From Stieleria bergensis (GTDB lineage: Bacteria; Planctomycetota; Planctomycetia; Pirellulales; Pirellulaceae): a stretch of DNA of 64,000 bases. Position 1 is the stretch's first letter. The number at the start of each line of letters is the position of its first letter. The stretch lies in contig CP036272.1 in the NCBI GenBank assembly GCA_007745635.1, positions 2,151,900 to 2,215,899 on the forward strand, in the 5' to 3' direction. Under the pieces are notes generated by a model. It ran no database searches. It was not told where the DNA came from and was given only the letters and a program-made list of their open reading frames with translations. The position numbers were made by a program, and so were the translations under genes. Positions 7,779 through 16,646 of this stretch are shown piece by piece.

Positions 7779-9701
7779 CTATTCGCTGGGCTGTTGCTTC
7801 GGTTTGGTCAGCAAGGAAACCACGATCAGCGTTACAAAGGCCAGTGGAATCGTGACGATCCCTGGTTGGCTAAATGGCATTGGCGCGAGTGACTCGTCCA
7901 AGCCATAGACGCCTTTGTAGGTGTCACTGGAGAGCAGGATCCAGCCTAACGAGCTCAGCATGCCCACGGTCACACTGGCAATGATGCCCTGCTTTGTGGT
8001 GCCTTTCCAGAACAGCAACATGACCAGGGCGGGCAAGTTAGCACTCGCTGCAATGCTGAATGCCCAGCCAACCAAGTAGCCCACGTTGAGTTCTTTGAAC
8101 AGAATGCCCAGCACGATTGCAATGATGCCTACAACAACGGCGGCAATCTTTGCGACGCGAACCTTTTGGGTTTCCGTCATCTTGATGCCCATCACGCCAA
8201 CCATCAGGTCGTGAGCAACCGCGCCACTGCTGGCCAGGATCAGTCCGCTGACGGTTCCCAGAACGGTTGTGAACGCAATTGCCGAGATGATCGCAAACAG
8301 CAAGGTGCTGATGCTCCGCGCCAGCAAGGGCGCGGCCATGTTGGTGTCCGTCAAGTCCATGGCTCCACTGGTCATCGCACCCAAGCCGATGTACAGCGTT
8401 AAGACATAGAAGAAGCCAATGCTGGCGATGCCGACAATCGTGCTTTTGCGAGCCGCAGCGCCGTCTTTTACCGTGTAGTAGCGGATCAAAATATGCGGCA
8501 GCGAAGCGGTGCCGCAGAACAGTGCCAGCATCAACGAGAGGAAGTTCAGCTTGCCAAAGAATTCTGGCTTACGAATGCCGGCGAACTTCTTGTGTTCACC
8601 CGGTCGCAGGACTTCATTTCCCGGCGTGAGCTTTTGGTAGTGCACGGCGGTCTTCGTGCCATCTTCGTGAAGCACCGTCTTGTTGCGCCACAGCACAATT
8701 TCGCTGTCACGAATGGTATTGAAAAACTCGATCGGGCCTTGAGGGCCGCTGCTTGTTTCGTCTCCAGGGAGCTTGCTGACCGTGCCAACGGGCTGCAGTT
8801 GTTTCTGATTGGGTTCGGTCCCCAGCGGAGAGCCGTCGATCAAAAGCGTTTGATCGACCTCGCGAACCGCTTGTGCCTGTCGCAAGATGTACTGATCGTC
8901 GTCTTCGGTTTCCTGGACATGGAAAATGTCAAAGCCTTTGTCATCGTCTCTTTCCAGGCGGATGAATTCCTGGTGTTCTTGCCAGCCATTGGTCGGCTGG
9001 ATCACGGCTCGATCGCCGATGGTCGATTCGTTCAGCTGGTCGGCGGAAAGTGGGCCGATGGTTGCAAAGGCATCGGGTTCCGCATTGAAGCCGCGCTGTA
9101 GCAGCAGAAACACCAGGAGGGTGCTAAAGACCACCAGCAGCGATCCTTTCAAGAACTGGACCCAGGTCGTGGAAACCATCCCTGCGGTGACGACAATCAT
9201 GATCACGACTCCGCCAACGATGACCACGCCCGCCCAGTGCGGAAAGCCCAGCAGCGGCTTGATCAGTGAACCGGCGCCAACCATTTGCGGGATCAAGTAA
9301 AACACACTGACGATCAGCGTGCTCACACCTGCGGCCCCTTTAATTCCGCGAGAATCAAACTTGGCGTCCAGTGCATCGGCAAACGTGAATCGCCCCAGTC
9401 GCTTCATTGGTTCTGCGATGACAAACAAGGCGACAATCCAGCCTGCCAGGAAACCGATGGAATACAGAAAGCCATCGTAGCCGTAAAAGGCAATCATCCC
9501 GCAGATGCCCAGGAACGACGCTGCCGACAGATAATCGCCGGCAAAGGCGATGCCATTGACAAACCAAGGGATCTGTCCGTGGGCAGCAAAGTAACCTTCG
9601 CTGGATTTGGCTTTGCGTCCCAGGAAGAAGCTCAGCCCAAGTGCTCCACCGACAAACGCAAAGAAGATAATGATCGCAGAGAGTGCTGGGTCGTAAATCA
9701 C
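7779..9701 (-). CDS. Sodium/solute symporter, acetate-permease (ActP) type, with large hydrophilic insert
   Basis: 640 residues, GTG start at 9701 overlapping the DUF485 stop (GTGA). The N-terminal half gives classic SSS helices with FAGDYLSAASFLG and EPMKRLGRFTFADAL. After the helix ending near residue 201, a hydrophilic stretch of roughly 175 residues runs to about 378, before LMLALFCGTASLPHILIRYYT resumes the ActP pattern. In enteric ActP (549 residues) this loop is only about 40 residues. Family members import acetate or other short monocarboxylates with sodium. Coupling to a YjcH/DUF485 gene supports the ActP assignment. The insert is rich in charged residues and could be an extracytoplasmic domain; its role is unknown. 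Confidence 0.88.
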   Translation of the reverse strand: MIYDPALSAIIIFFAFVGGALGLSFFLGRKAKSSEGYFAAHGQIPWFVNGIAFAGDYLSAASFLGICGMIAFYGYDGFLYSIGFLAGWIVALFVIAEPMKRLGRFTFADALDAKFDSRGIKGAAGVSTLIVSVFYLIPQMVGAGSLIKPLLGFPHWAGVVIVGGVVIMIVVTAGMVSTTWVQFLKGSLLVVFSTLLVFLLLQRGFNAEPDAFATIGPLSADQLNESTIGDRAVIQPTNGWQEHQEFIRLERDDDKGFDIFHVQETEDDDQYILRQAQAVREVDQTLLIDGSPLGTEPNQKQLQPVGTVSKLPGDETSSGPQGPIEFFNTIRDSEIVLWRNKTVLHEDGTKTAVHYQKLTPGNEVLRPGEHKKFAGIRKPEFFGKLNFLSLMLALFCGTASLPHILIRYYTVKDGAAARKSTIVGIASIGFFYVLTLYIGLGAMTSGAMDLTDTNMAAPLLARSISTLLFAIISAIAFTTVLGTVSGLILASSGAVAHDLMVGVMGIKMTETQKVRVAKIAAVVVGIIAIVLGILFKELNVGYLVGWAFSIAASANLPALVMLLFWKGTTKQGIIASVTVGMLSSLGWILLSSDTYKGVYGLDESLAPMPFSQPGIVTIPLAFVTLIVVSLLTKPKQQPSE

Positions 9702-9970
9702 TGTCCAGCCTCCTCGGGCGAATCGGTTTTATCTGGCGCAGCTTCTGATCGGCAAAGCAGCCCATACAGTAGCGCCATCACGAGTGCTCCGAGGATTAAG
9801 GCAAAGCCATAGATGATTGCCAGGTTCAGTCCGGCGATCATGGGTTGTTCCATGGTGGACGCTGAAAATGCATTGAGGAAAACGAACCCCAAGTACAAAG
9901 CCAAGTAAATTGCGAACAGCCAAAGTCCAAGACGAGCGTTGTAGCGCTCTGATTTCGACAACGAAGACAT
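9698..9970 (-). CDS. DUF485 (YjcH-like) small membrane protein
   Basis: 90 residues with two hydrophobic helices (about 15-35 and 45-70) and an acidic C-terminal tail. The pattern ERYNARLGLWLFAIYLALYLGFVFLNAF is the DUF485 signature. In many bacteria this protein is co-transcribed with the acetate-type symporter, and here the two genes overlap by four bases. Its presumed job is an accessory or assembly subunit for the symporter, which is family knowledge rather than something visible in the sequence. The start ATG at 9970 is the only reasonable one. Confidence 0.85.
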   Translation of the reverse strand: MSSLSKSERYNARLGLWLFAIYLALYLGFVFLNAFSASTMEQPMIAGLNLAIIYGFALILGALVMALLYGLLCRSEAAPDKTDSPEEAGQ

Positions 9971-10048
9971 AGAGGGAATTTAGTTCGGGCGGGGAGCGGG
10001 GAAGATCGGGCGCGCAGAAAGGAAGGGCGTCGCGCCGGGGGAAGAAAG

Positions 10049-10077
10049 AGTATAGTGTAATTCGCCGCCGGAATGTA
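10049..10077 (-). promoter_or_regulatory. Possible promoter for the DUF485-symporter operon
   Basis: On the minus strand TATACT occupies 10054-10049, about 80 bases before the DUF485 start. The -35 position at 17-bp spacing (10077-10072) reads TACATT, a poor match. Proposed on the -10 box and position only. Confidence 0.3.
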
Positions 10078-10178
10078 GGACGCTTTGTCTGTCAGACGCA
10101 GACGCAGACGCTTGGCGACCAATTGGGGTGCCTGGCAGGTCGTTTGCTGGCAGCTCTGGCGGGTTGTGGGAGCGGTGA

Positions 10179-11000
10179 CTACAAGCTGATTTCGACTTGC
10201 TGCCCGTCGAATGCCATCTCGATGCCGGCAGGTAACCGCTGCATGGTCTCGTCGTAGTCCAGTTTGTGGCTGGTGTGGGTTAGCAAAGTGCGTGGGGCGC
10301 CGACTTGCTGGGCGATCTCGATGGCCTGGTCGACGCTCATGTGGGTCGGGTGCGGCTCCTCTCGCAGCGCGCCGAGCACCAAGGTTTGCACGCCTCGCAG
10401 CCGATCGATCGATTCGTCGCTGAATCCGTTGCCGTCGGTGCAATAGGCAAAGTCGCCGATGCGAAAGCCAAACACCTCAAAGTGCGGGCCGTGCTTCATC
10501 GGAATCGGTGTCAGCTGAGTCTGCAGGACCTCGAAGGGTTGCGGATCAATTCGCTGGAACTGCAGTTTCGGTGTGGCGCCGGGGTGGGTGTCTTCGCGCT
10601 CGCTAAAGGCATAGGCATACGCGCGGCGGATCACTTCTTCGACCACTTCGGTGCAAAACAAGGGAACAGCATGTTCCAGCCGAAACGGGAACAGACGCAG
10701 GTCGTCGAGCCCAAAGATGTGGTCGGCATGTTCGTGAGTAAACACGACCGCGTGGATCAGTCCGATGCGTTCACGCAGCAATTGCGTGCGCAGATCCGGC
10801 GGCGTGTCGATCAGCAAGGTTCCCGCAGGCAATCGCACCGTGATCGCGCAGCGTGTGCGTTGGTTTTTGGGGTGACCACCCTGGCAGACCGAGCAATTGC
10901 AGCCGATCGTCGGCACGCCGACGCTGGTGCCGGTGCCCAGGAAAGTGACAAGTCCGGTGCCGGGCTCGCTGGTGGTGGGAACAAATGAGGTTTGGGTCAT
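10179..11000 (-). CDS. Metallo-beta-lactamase-fold hydrolase, PhnP-like
   Basis: 273 residues from the ATG at 11000. The reading frame stays open upstream to 11414 but that part has no protein-like character. The metal site THEHADH is at 88-94, and IDTPPDLRTQL (about 64-74) supplies another conserved block. The N-terminal GTGTSVGVPTIGCNCSVCQ with C34, C36 and C39 resembles the PhnP/cyclic-phosphodiesterase branch, where cysteines bind a structural zinc. CTDGNGF and LTHTSHKLDY complete the fold. Expected activity is hydrolysis of a phosphodiester or cyclic phosphate in the cytosol; the substrate is unknown. No C-P lyase genes are nearby, so phosphonate metabolism is not supported here. It is divergent from rplY. 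Confidence 0.82.
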   Translation of the reverse strand: MTQTSFVPTTSEPGTGLVTFLGTGTSVGVPTIGCNCSVCQGGHPKNQRTRCAITVRLPAGTLLIDTPPDLRTQLLRERIGLIHAVVFTHEHADHIFGLDDLRLFPFRLEHAVPLFCTEVVEEVIRRAYAYAFSEREDTHPGATPKLQFQRIDPQPFEVLQTQLTPIPMKHGPHFEVFGFRIGDFAYCTDGNGFSDESIDRLRGVQTLVLGALREEPHPTHMSVDQAIEIAQQVGAPRTLLTHTSHKLDYDETMQRLPAGIEMAFDGQQVEISL

Positions 11001-11438
11001 CGCTGACGGCAGTCTGCTGGCTGAGGCCTGATCATGAGAGCTAGCAAACTGGAGGCGATCCCAATTCGCTGCCTTTTCGATGGCCAAGCATAGCTGCTGA
11101 TGGAGGTTTCCGTTAGTCGGCGCGGCCCGGCTGCCGTCTCCCCGTTTGCTGGGGCATGGCTGCTGGGACATGGAATCTGCGGTCGAGGCTTCACCGGCGG
11201 CCCGCGGTGGAGGCTCTGCTGAGGCGATCAGGGGGCAATTGCTGCGAGCCACTGCCAACTCCGCACCCCACCGTGCTCCAAGGCGGTGTTTGGGCTTGCA
11301 GAGAATGATTTGACCGGGATACTTAACCGTTTCGCCGATGATGTAGCGGCGGTGCCGAATCTGTGGAGCCAGCGATGTTGTGGTTCCACGTCGGTCAAAA
11401 CAAACAAAAACCATCCAATGATGTCAAGGTGATCCGCG
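11001..11438. other. Divergent intergenic region upstream of rplY
   Basis: 438 bases between the metallo-hydrolase and rplY. I find no gene in it. The last part carries the rplY ribosome-binding site (AAGGTGA a few bases before the ATG at 11439). Promoters for both flanking units are expected, but no clean consensus is visible. Confidence 0.5.
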
Positions 11439-12023
11439 ATGGCGGAAGTGGTACAAGTCGAACGTCGTGAGGGCACCATGGGTACCTCGGCTTCTCGTCG
11501 ACTCCGAAAAACCGGTCAAGTTCCGGCAGTGCTCTATGGGCACAAACAAGGTAACGAACATTTGACGCTGACTCAAAAGTCCGTCGATTCAATCATTCGT
11601 CACCACAGCAAAATCGTTGAACTGCAAGGTGCTGTGAACGAGACCGCTCTGGTCAGCGATCTGCAATTCGACCCGTTGGGCATTGATGTCCTGCACATCG
11701 ACCTGCAGCGTGTTGACTTGAATGAGCGCGTGACCGTCACGGTTTCGATTCAGTTCAAGGGTGAACCTGCTGGGGCGAAGCAAGGTGGCATCGTGATCGA
11801 GTCCGGTCATGAAGTGGAAGTGGAGTGCCCTGCTGTGGCAATCCCTGAAGCGATCGTGCTGCAAGTGACGGCTGTTGCCGCTGGCGAAAACCGCACCGCC
11901 GGTGACTTGGTTTTGCCAGAAAACGTTTCGTTGGTCACTTCGCCTGAAACAGTCGTTTATCACATTGAAAAGCCGAAAGGCATGCGTGGTAAGACTGCTG
12001 GCGAAGAAGAAGCAGCCGAGTAG
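11439..12023 (+). CDS. rplY: 50S ribosomal protein L25, long (CTC) form
   Basis: 194 residues. The N-terminal L25 domain begins EVVQVERREGTMGTSASRRL with the 5S-rRNA-binding core GQVPAVLYGHKQGNEHL, followed by the CTC-type C-terminal beta domain (about 95-180) that ends in an acidic tail. It binds 5S rRNA in the large subunit. A Shine-Dalgarno-like AAGGTGA precedes the ATG. The gene opens a run rplY-pth-rpsF-ssb-rplI, all on the plus strand; rplY next to pth is a common bacterial pairing. Confidence 0.95.
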   Translation: MAEVVQVERREGTMGTSASRRLRKTGQVPAVLYGHKQGNEHLTLTQKSVDSIIRHHSKIVELQGAVNETALVSDLQFDPLGIDVLHIDLQRVDLNERVTVTVSIQFKGEPAGAKQGGIVIESGHEVEVECPAVAIPEAIVLQVTAVAAGENRTAGDLVLPENVSLVTSPETVVYHIEKPKGMRGKTAGEEEAAE

Positions 12024-12119
12024 TCGGCTTGGTGGTGCCCGAGGCCGCATGGTCTTCGTTGGGCGATCACCGGCCTGTGTCTCGACTTTGATGCGGAACC
12101 GCTCGCCGAGTAGACGAAA

Positions 12120-12794
12120 ATGAAATTGATCGTCGGGCTGGGGAATCCAGGCAAGAAGTACGAGCAGACCAGGCACAACGTCGGGTTCTGGGTGGCTGAG
12201 AAATTTGCTGTGCTGTCCAGGGCATCGGCTGTTCGGGCTCGCTTTGAAGGTGAGTTTGCCGAATGCAATATCGGAGGGGAGAAGGTCGCGATCCTTTGTC
12301 CTCACACATACATGAATGCCAGTGGTCAGAGCGTTCGCAAAGCCCTGGACTTTTACAAGCTAGAACTGTCGGATGTGTTGATCGTTTGCGACGACTTGAA
12401 TCTCGCAAGCGGTAAACTGCGAATCCGGGCCCGCGGCACTGCCGGTGGCCAGAACGGACTCAAAGACATCATTCGGCACCTCGGTTCGGACCAGTTTGCT
12501 CGCTTAAAAGTCGGCATCGGTCGACCGCCCGAAGGTTGGCAGGTCACTGATTACGTCTTGGGTAAATGGAACAAGCCGGAATTGGAGTTGATCGAGCCAG
12601 TCACAACGTTGGCTGCCAAGGCTGCGATCAGCTTCGTCACCGATGGAGTTGACTTGACAATGAGTCGCTACAACGGTGAACCCAAGAAGGATAAACCGGC
12701 AAAGCCACGCAAGCCCATTCGATCAAGCGAGTCGGCGAAAAAGGCGGATCCGGAGAACACGGCCAAAACTGATGCCGCGAAAAGCGACGGTTGA
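12120..12794 (+). CDS. pth: Peptidyl-tRNA hydrolase
   Basis: 224 residues. It opens KLIVGLGNPGKKYEQTRHNVGF with catalytic His19. HTYMNASGQSV and DDLNLASGKLRIR hold the tRNA-contacting Asn and the Asp of the active site, and GQNGLKDIIRHLGS with RLKVGIGRP completes the family. It frees tRNA from peptidyl-tRNA released by stalled ribosomes. The last ~35 residues are a Lys/Pro/Ala/Ser-rich extension beyond the usual ~190 residues and look disordered. The gap to rplY is 96 bases, consistent with one transcript. Confidence 0.95.
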   Translation: MKLIVGLGNPGKKYEQTRHNVGFWVAEKFAVLSRASAVRARFEGEFAECNIGGEKVAILCPHTYMNASGQSVRKALDFYKLELSDVLIVCDDLNLASGKLRIRARGTAGGQNGLKDIIRHLGSDQFARLKVGIGRPPEGWQVTDYVLGKWNKPELELIEPVTTLAAKAAISFVTDGVDLTMSRYNGEPKKDKPAKPRKPIRSSESAKKADPENTAKTDAAKSDG

Positions 12795-13026
12795 GGTCGA
12801 ATGATTTGTAGCCATCAGCGACGACGGTTCGCCGGTGGGGCAAATCGCAGTGTTGCCATCGTTGCTGAAGTTGCATTTCGGCGGCCGCGGCGACGTAACA
12901 ACGAATCACGCAGCGAAAGCTGAACGTTTCATTTCCCTGGCCGACTCGTCGATACTTTGATGCCGTGACGATTGCACCGTCGCTGTTTCAATGCCCGACG
13001 CGTCCCACTTAAGAAGAAGAAAAGAC

Positions 13027-13452
13027 GTGGCCAAAAGCACCTACGAAACCCTGTGCATCCTGGATAGCAACCATTACGCCCGCGATCCCGGCGGAGTCAG
13101 CAAGCAAATCGCTGACATCGTCACCGAGAGTGGTGGCAAGGTTGAAGTCAACCGTTTGTGGATGGAGCAAAAGCTTGCTTATCCAATCGACGGGCACCAA
13201 AAAGGGACCTACTGGTTGACTTACTTCGAGATGGAAGGCGTTGACATGCCCAAACTGGACCGCGCGTTCCAGCTTTGCGAGCCTGTTCTGCGTCAGATGA
13301 CTCTGAAAATCGACCCCCGTTTGGTCGAGCCGATCCTCGAAAACGCTCGTGGTGGTGGTCCTGTGACCAGCAGTGCTGCTGCCGAAGCAGAGGCCCCAGC
13401 AGCACCTGCGGAAGGTGGCGGAGAGGCAGCCGCCGAGTCTGGCGACAAATAA
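13027..13452 (+). CDS. rpsF: 30S ribosomal protein S6
   Basis: 141 residues from the GTG at 13027, chosen because it follows a purine-rich AAGAAGAAGAAA and starts right at the S6 fold (TYETLCILDSNHYARD). The ATG at 12991 would add twelve basic, non-conserved residues. The core VNRLWMEQKLAYPIDGHQKG and TYWLTYFEMEG is typical, and the C-terminal ~35 residues are an Ala/Glu/Gly-rich tail. S6 binds 16S rRNA together with S18. It is followed by ssb, the usual neighbour. Confidence 0.93.
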   Translation: MAKSTYETLCILDSNHYARDPGGVSKQIADIVTESGGKVEVNRLWMEQKLAYPIDGHQKGTYWLTYFEMEGVDMPKLDRAFQLCEPVLRQMTLKIDPRLVEPILENARGGGPVTSSAAAEAEAPAAPAEGGGEAAAESGDK

Positions 13453-13614
13453 GCTCCATTTAAATTCGGACAAAATGGTTTCTCTGGATTGACCTGCTGT
13501 GTCTGGTTCGATCAGATAATTTGCGTATGATGGGCGTTTGCCTTGTTGCCCTAATCGGAATCGTTGGGGCTCAAGGCAGCTTGGAAAATCCTTTCTCAAA
13601 CGTAAATTGATGCC

Positions 13615-14133
13615 ATGGCGAGTTTTAATCGAGTCATTTTGGTCGGGAATTTGACCCGCGATGTCGAAGTGAAGGCTATCCCGAGTGGAACTCCGGTTGC
13701 CGATGTCACCGTCGCGGTGAACGATCGCAGAAAAAACAGCGAAGGCGCTTGGGTTGACGAAGCCACGTTTGTGGATGTCACCCTCTGGGGCCGCAATGCT
13801 GAAGTCGCCAGCGAGTACCTTGGCAAAGGCTCGCCGGTTTTGATCGAGGGTCGCTTGAAGCTGGACCGTTGGGAGACCGATGGTCAAAAACGCAGCAAGC
13901 TACGCGTGATCTGTGAAAAAATGCAAATGCTGGGCTCTCGCGGTGGCGGTGGTAGCTCGGCAGGAGCCTCACCGGCACAAGCAGCGGGTGCGGTTCAAGA
14001 GTCCTATGGTGGCGGTGAGTCCTACAACACGGGTTCCAACCAATACGGCGGTGGAGAACGCTCCAATGCCGGGATGCCCGAGGCAGGGCCCAGCGGATCA
14101 GGCAGTTACGGCGATTCCAACATCCCGTTCTAA
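13615..14133 (+). CDS. ssb: Single-stranded DNA-binding protein
   Basis: 172 residues. The OB-fold domain (about 1-108) starts [19 protein letters not shown] and includes [20 protein letters not shown] and [19 protein letters not shown] Gly/Ser/Asn-rich linker follows, then the protein-interaction tip DSNIPF, which corresponds to the DDDIPF end of SSB. It coats single-stranded DNA in replication and repair. Its place directly after rpsF is the classic arrangement. Confidence 0.96.
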   Translation: MASFNRVILVGNLTRDVEVKAIPSGTPVADVTVAVNDRRKNSEGAWVDEATFVDVTLWGRNAEVASEYLGKGSPVLIEGRLKLDRWETDGQKRSKLRVICEKMQMLGSRGGGGSSAGASPAQAAGAVQESYGGGESYNTGSNQYGGGERSNAGMPEAGPSGSGSYGDSNIPF

Positions 14134-14450
14134 CCGATCGCGTGGACGGATCGCTCTGGGTGGCCTGCGAACATTTGCAGGCCGCGAAAAAACTAGTCTC
14201 GGGAAGTGGCGAATTTGGGTTGGACGGTTCGCCATTTGTCGTGATACTTAGCGGGCTGAAAAATTGCCGTTAAGAATAAACGTACAACGATATACGATTA
14301 CGAGAATCAGTGCTGGCATCGGAGGACTCCGATTACGGCCCCTTTCGCCACCAAACCTGTGAGGCGATCGGGTTGTCTCGGCGTTCCAGTCAGGCTGGAA
14401 TGCGGGCCAAGCAGCACTGTTTACACCTTAAAATTTGTCTGAGCAAGAAG
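14134..14450. other. Gap between ssb and rplI; no rpsR
   Basis: 317 bases. In most bacteria rpsR (S18) lies here; no S18-like frame exists on either strand. A perfect 7-bp hairpin GGCCTGC (14162-14168) / GCAGGCC (14177-14183) lies 28 bases after ssb but lacks a T-run. The rest shows nothing I can name. Confidence 0.6.
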
Positions 14451-14984
14451 ATGCCACGCAACGGTCGCACCATCAAACGCCCTTACAAGCGCCTTCCAAA
14501 AGGAGAGAACGGCGGAATCCAATTGCTGCTGATCCACAATGTGGAGCACCTTGGCAAGCAGGGCGAGATCATTGAAGTTAAGCCGGGTTATGCACGCAAC
14601 TACCTGTTGCCACAAGGCATGGCCACGATTGCTACCGAGCACCACAAGCGGATGGTCGAAAAGCACCGCGAAAAGTTGCGTGCTTTGGAACTGGAAAAGC
14701 TCAAGAGCTACCAGGATCTGGCCAACGAACTGGGCAAGCAGTCGATCACCATCGAAGCCAACGCCAACGACGAAGGTCATTTGTACGGCAGCGTTGGGGC
14801 TTCGGAAATCATCGCTTCTTTGAAAGAAGCTGGCTTCACTCTGGCCACCGACCAAATCCGTTTGGAAGGACCTCTGCGTGAACTCGGCTTGTACACCGTC
14901 AAGATTCACTTGCACAGTGAAGTCGACGCGGCTCTCAAAGTCTGGGTTGTGCCGACTGCCAGCGAAGAAGCAACCGCTTCCTGA
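14451..14984 (+). CDS. rplI: 50S ribosomal protein L9
   Basis: 177 residues from the ATG at 14451, preceded by GAGCAAGAAG. The upstream open frame to 14310 is not protein-like. A basic leader of about 20 residues precedes the L9 domain: QLLLIHNVEHLGKQGEIIEVKPGYARNYL, then the long connecting helix (HHKRMVEKHREKLRALELEKL) and the C-terminal domain with LYGSVGASEIIASLKEAG. L9 binds 23S rRNA. It ends the translation block; a tRNA-Leu gene follows. Confidence 0.94.
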   Translation: MPRNGRTIKRPYKRLPKGENGGIQLLLIHNVEHLGKQGEIIEVKPGYARNYLLPQGMATIATEHHKRMVEKHREKLRALELEKLKSYQDLANELGKQSITIEANANDEGHLYGSVGASEIIASLKEAGFTLATDQIRLEGPLRELGLYTVKIHLHSEVDAALKVWVVPTASEEATAS

Positions 14985-15107
14985 TCAAACCAGAACGGTC
15001 GAGATCAGTTGGATGAACGTCACTGATCTCTGGTCAATGGGCGATTCTGTTCAAGAGCAGAGTCGCTCACCATCAACGCGCAGATACAATCGCGCGGACA
15101 ACACAGC

Positions 15108-15189
15108 GGGGCTGTGGCGGAACTGGCAGACGCGCTGGATTTAGGTTCCAGTTTCTTCGGAAGTGCAGGTTCGACTCCTGTCAGCCCTA
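15108..15189 (+). tRNA. tRNA-Leu (anticodon UAG)
   Basis: The acceptor stem GGGGCTG (15108-15114) pairs with CAGCCCT (15182-15188), with A73 at 15189. The D-arm starts TGGCGGAACTGGCAGACGCG, typical of leucine tRNA. The anticodon stem is CTGGA/TCCAG with anticodon TAG at 15142-15144, followed by a class II variable arm and the T-loop TTCGACT. CCA is not encoded. A strong terminator follows. Confidence 0.96.
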
Positions 15190-15214
15190 TTCCCTGGTTT
15201 ATCCGGGAATGCTC

Positions 15215-15246
15215 AAGGACTCGTGGTCATCCACGAGTCCTTTTTC
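15215..15246 (+). terminator. Rho-independent terminator after tRNA-Leu
   Basis: AAGGACTCGTGG (15215-15226) pairs with CCACGAGTCCTT (15231-15242) around TCAT, and the T-run TTTTT overlaps the stem end. It sits 25 bases past the tRNA. Confidence 0.9.
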
Positions 15247-15415
15247 TTTGCGCCAAGCGACTCGTGCATCTCATCGCCTCTGGCGTTGCCGGTTTGTTGC
15301 GACGATCACCGTCAGATCGGATACCATGGACTCGTTGACGAACTTGTTTTGCGCAGCCTTTCTCACTCGCAAATACCTTTACTTAATCAACTGATCGCCA
15401 CTGAGGGTGAGATTG

Positions 15416-16534
15416 ATGACTGTGAACCGTACGATCCGGCATTTTCTGGCGTTCTGCTTTGCCACACTGGCTCACGTGGGGTGGGCGAATCAAACCGGCG
15501 AAAATCGCTCCAGCCAAAACATTCAGCGTGCTGTTTCCGATGTCGTTGCGAAGGAGAAACTCCCCGGTATGATCGCTGCCATCGGTGATGCTCAAGGCGT
15601 CATCGCGATTGGGGCGGCGGGTGTTCGCAAGCAGGGGGCGGATGTGCCGATCACTGCTCGCGATCTCGTTCACCTTGGCTCTTGCACCAAAGCGATGACC
15701 TGTGCGGTGTTGGCGACATTGGTTTCTGATGGAACGCTCAGCTGGAACACGCGGCTGGTCCAAGTGTTTCCGGAGCTAAAGCGCGACCTGCATGATCAGT
15801 ACCACGATGTGACGCTCTGGCAATTGGTGACACATCGTGCAGGACTGCCAGCCAACGCCAGCGATTGGTGGGTGCATCGTGACAAGGACATTACAGCGCG
15901 TCGCCTAGCGATCATGAAAGACAATCTTCAAGCCCCTCCGGCCGGGAGCGTTGGCAAGTACCTGTATTCCAATCTCGGCTACATGGTTGCCGGCTGTATG
16001 GCTGAACGAATGACGGGATCCACCTGGGAATCGTTGATCGATGAACGCTTGTTCAAGCCATTGGGGATGCGTTCGGCCAGCTTCGGTCCGCCGGGGACGA
16101 AAGGCAAGGTTGATCAGCCTTGGGGGCACAGTCGATCCAATGGTGACTGGCAGGCACGGCAATTTGATAACGCCGAAGCGCTTGGCCCGGCTGGTCGAGT
16201 TCACTGCACGTTGGCGGATTGGGCGAAGTTTACCGCCCTGCATCTGCCTCAGAATCGGTCGCGTCTGTTATCGCAGCAAAATCTGGACAAGTTGATCGAA
16301 CCCAGCGGTCAGTATGCCGGAGGCTGGAACGTTTTGCAGCGCACCTGGGCGGAAGGGCCAACGCAGACGCACAGCGGCAGCAACACCATGTGGTACGCAG
16401 TTGTTTGGGTAGCACCGAAGCTGAATCGCACGTTCATGGTTGCAACCAACTCGTCGGACAAGAATTCGCGCTTAATCTGTGACAGGATGATTGCGGAATT
16501 GATTTCGATTGATCGGCAAGCCAATCGAAACTAG
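15416..16534 (+). CDS. Exported serine hydrolase, beta-lactamase class C fold
   Basis: 372 residues from the ATG at 15416. GAGGG at 15403-15407 is a well-placed ribosome-binding site, so the GTG at 15407 is less likely. A signal peptide (about 1-24) precedes SxxK at 89-92 (SCTK), the canonical YxN at 184-186 (YSN) and HSGSN near residue 320 as the third motif. LWQLVTHRAGLP and RLFKPLGMRSASFGP are family blocks. Probably an extracytoplasmic esterase or peptidase; the substrate is unknown. It shares only the fold with the protein at 6592. It converges on the small TNT-like gene across a hairpin-repeat gap. Confidence 0.85.
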   Translation: MTVNRTIRHFLAFCFATLAHVGWANQTGENRSSQNIQRAVSDVVAKEKLPGMIAAIGDAQGVIAIGAAGVRKQGADVPITARDLVHLGSCTKAMTCAVLATLVSDGTLSWNTRLVQVFPELKRDLHDQYHDVTLWQLVTHRAGLPANASDWWVHRDKDITARRLAIMKDNLQAPPAGSVGKYLYSNLGYMVAGCMAERMTGSTWESLIDERLFKPLGMRSASFGPPGTKGKVDQPWGHSRSNGDWQARQFDNAEALGPAGRVHCTLADWAKFTALHLPQNRSRLLSQQNLDKLIEPSGQYAGGWNVLQRTWAEGPTQTHSGSNTMWYAVVWVAPKLNRTFMVATNSSDKNSRLICDRMIAELISIDRQANRN

Positions 16535-16560
16535 ACCACCGTCCGCCAACGCGACTGATG

Positions 16561-16646
16561 GCAAGCACGGCACCCTACGGTTTGATGGTGCCGTGCTGGC
16601 ACGGCATCCGACCCACGCAATCGTTGCGTGCTGGCACGGTACCCTA
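16561..16646. repeat. Intergenic hairpin repeat (copy A2)
   Basis: An inverted copy of CCGTAGGGTGCCGTGCTTGC lies at 16580-16561. A hairpin GCCGTGC-TG-GCACGGC lies at 16590-16605. Another GTGCTGGCACGGTACCCTA lies at about 16628-16646. The element fills the gap between two convergent genes, and its final CCCTA provides the TAG stop (16646-16644) of the minus-strand gene. The same core occurs at 39749. Confidence 0.75.

Noticed and set aside
8493-9812. Plus-strand frames of about 175-200 codons opposite the symporter gene
   Set aside because: Antisense to a clear SSS symporter; no start signal or motif.
11001-11414. N-terminal extension of the metallo-hydrolase frame
   Set aside because: The added 138 codons lack conserved character; the fold begins just after the ATG at 11000.
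14162-14183. Hairpin after ssb as an intrinsic terminator
   Set aside because: Perfect stem but no T-run on either strand.
6592-16534. The two serine hydrolases as antibiotic-resistance beta-lactamases
   Set aside because: Both belong to the broad esterase/peptidase group of the class C fold, and motif variants do not support a resistance role.
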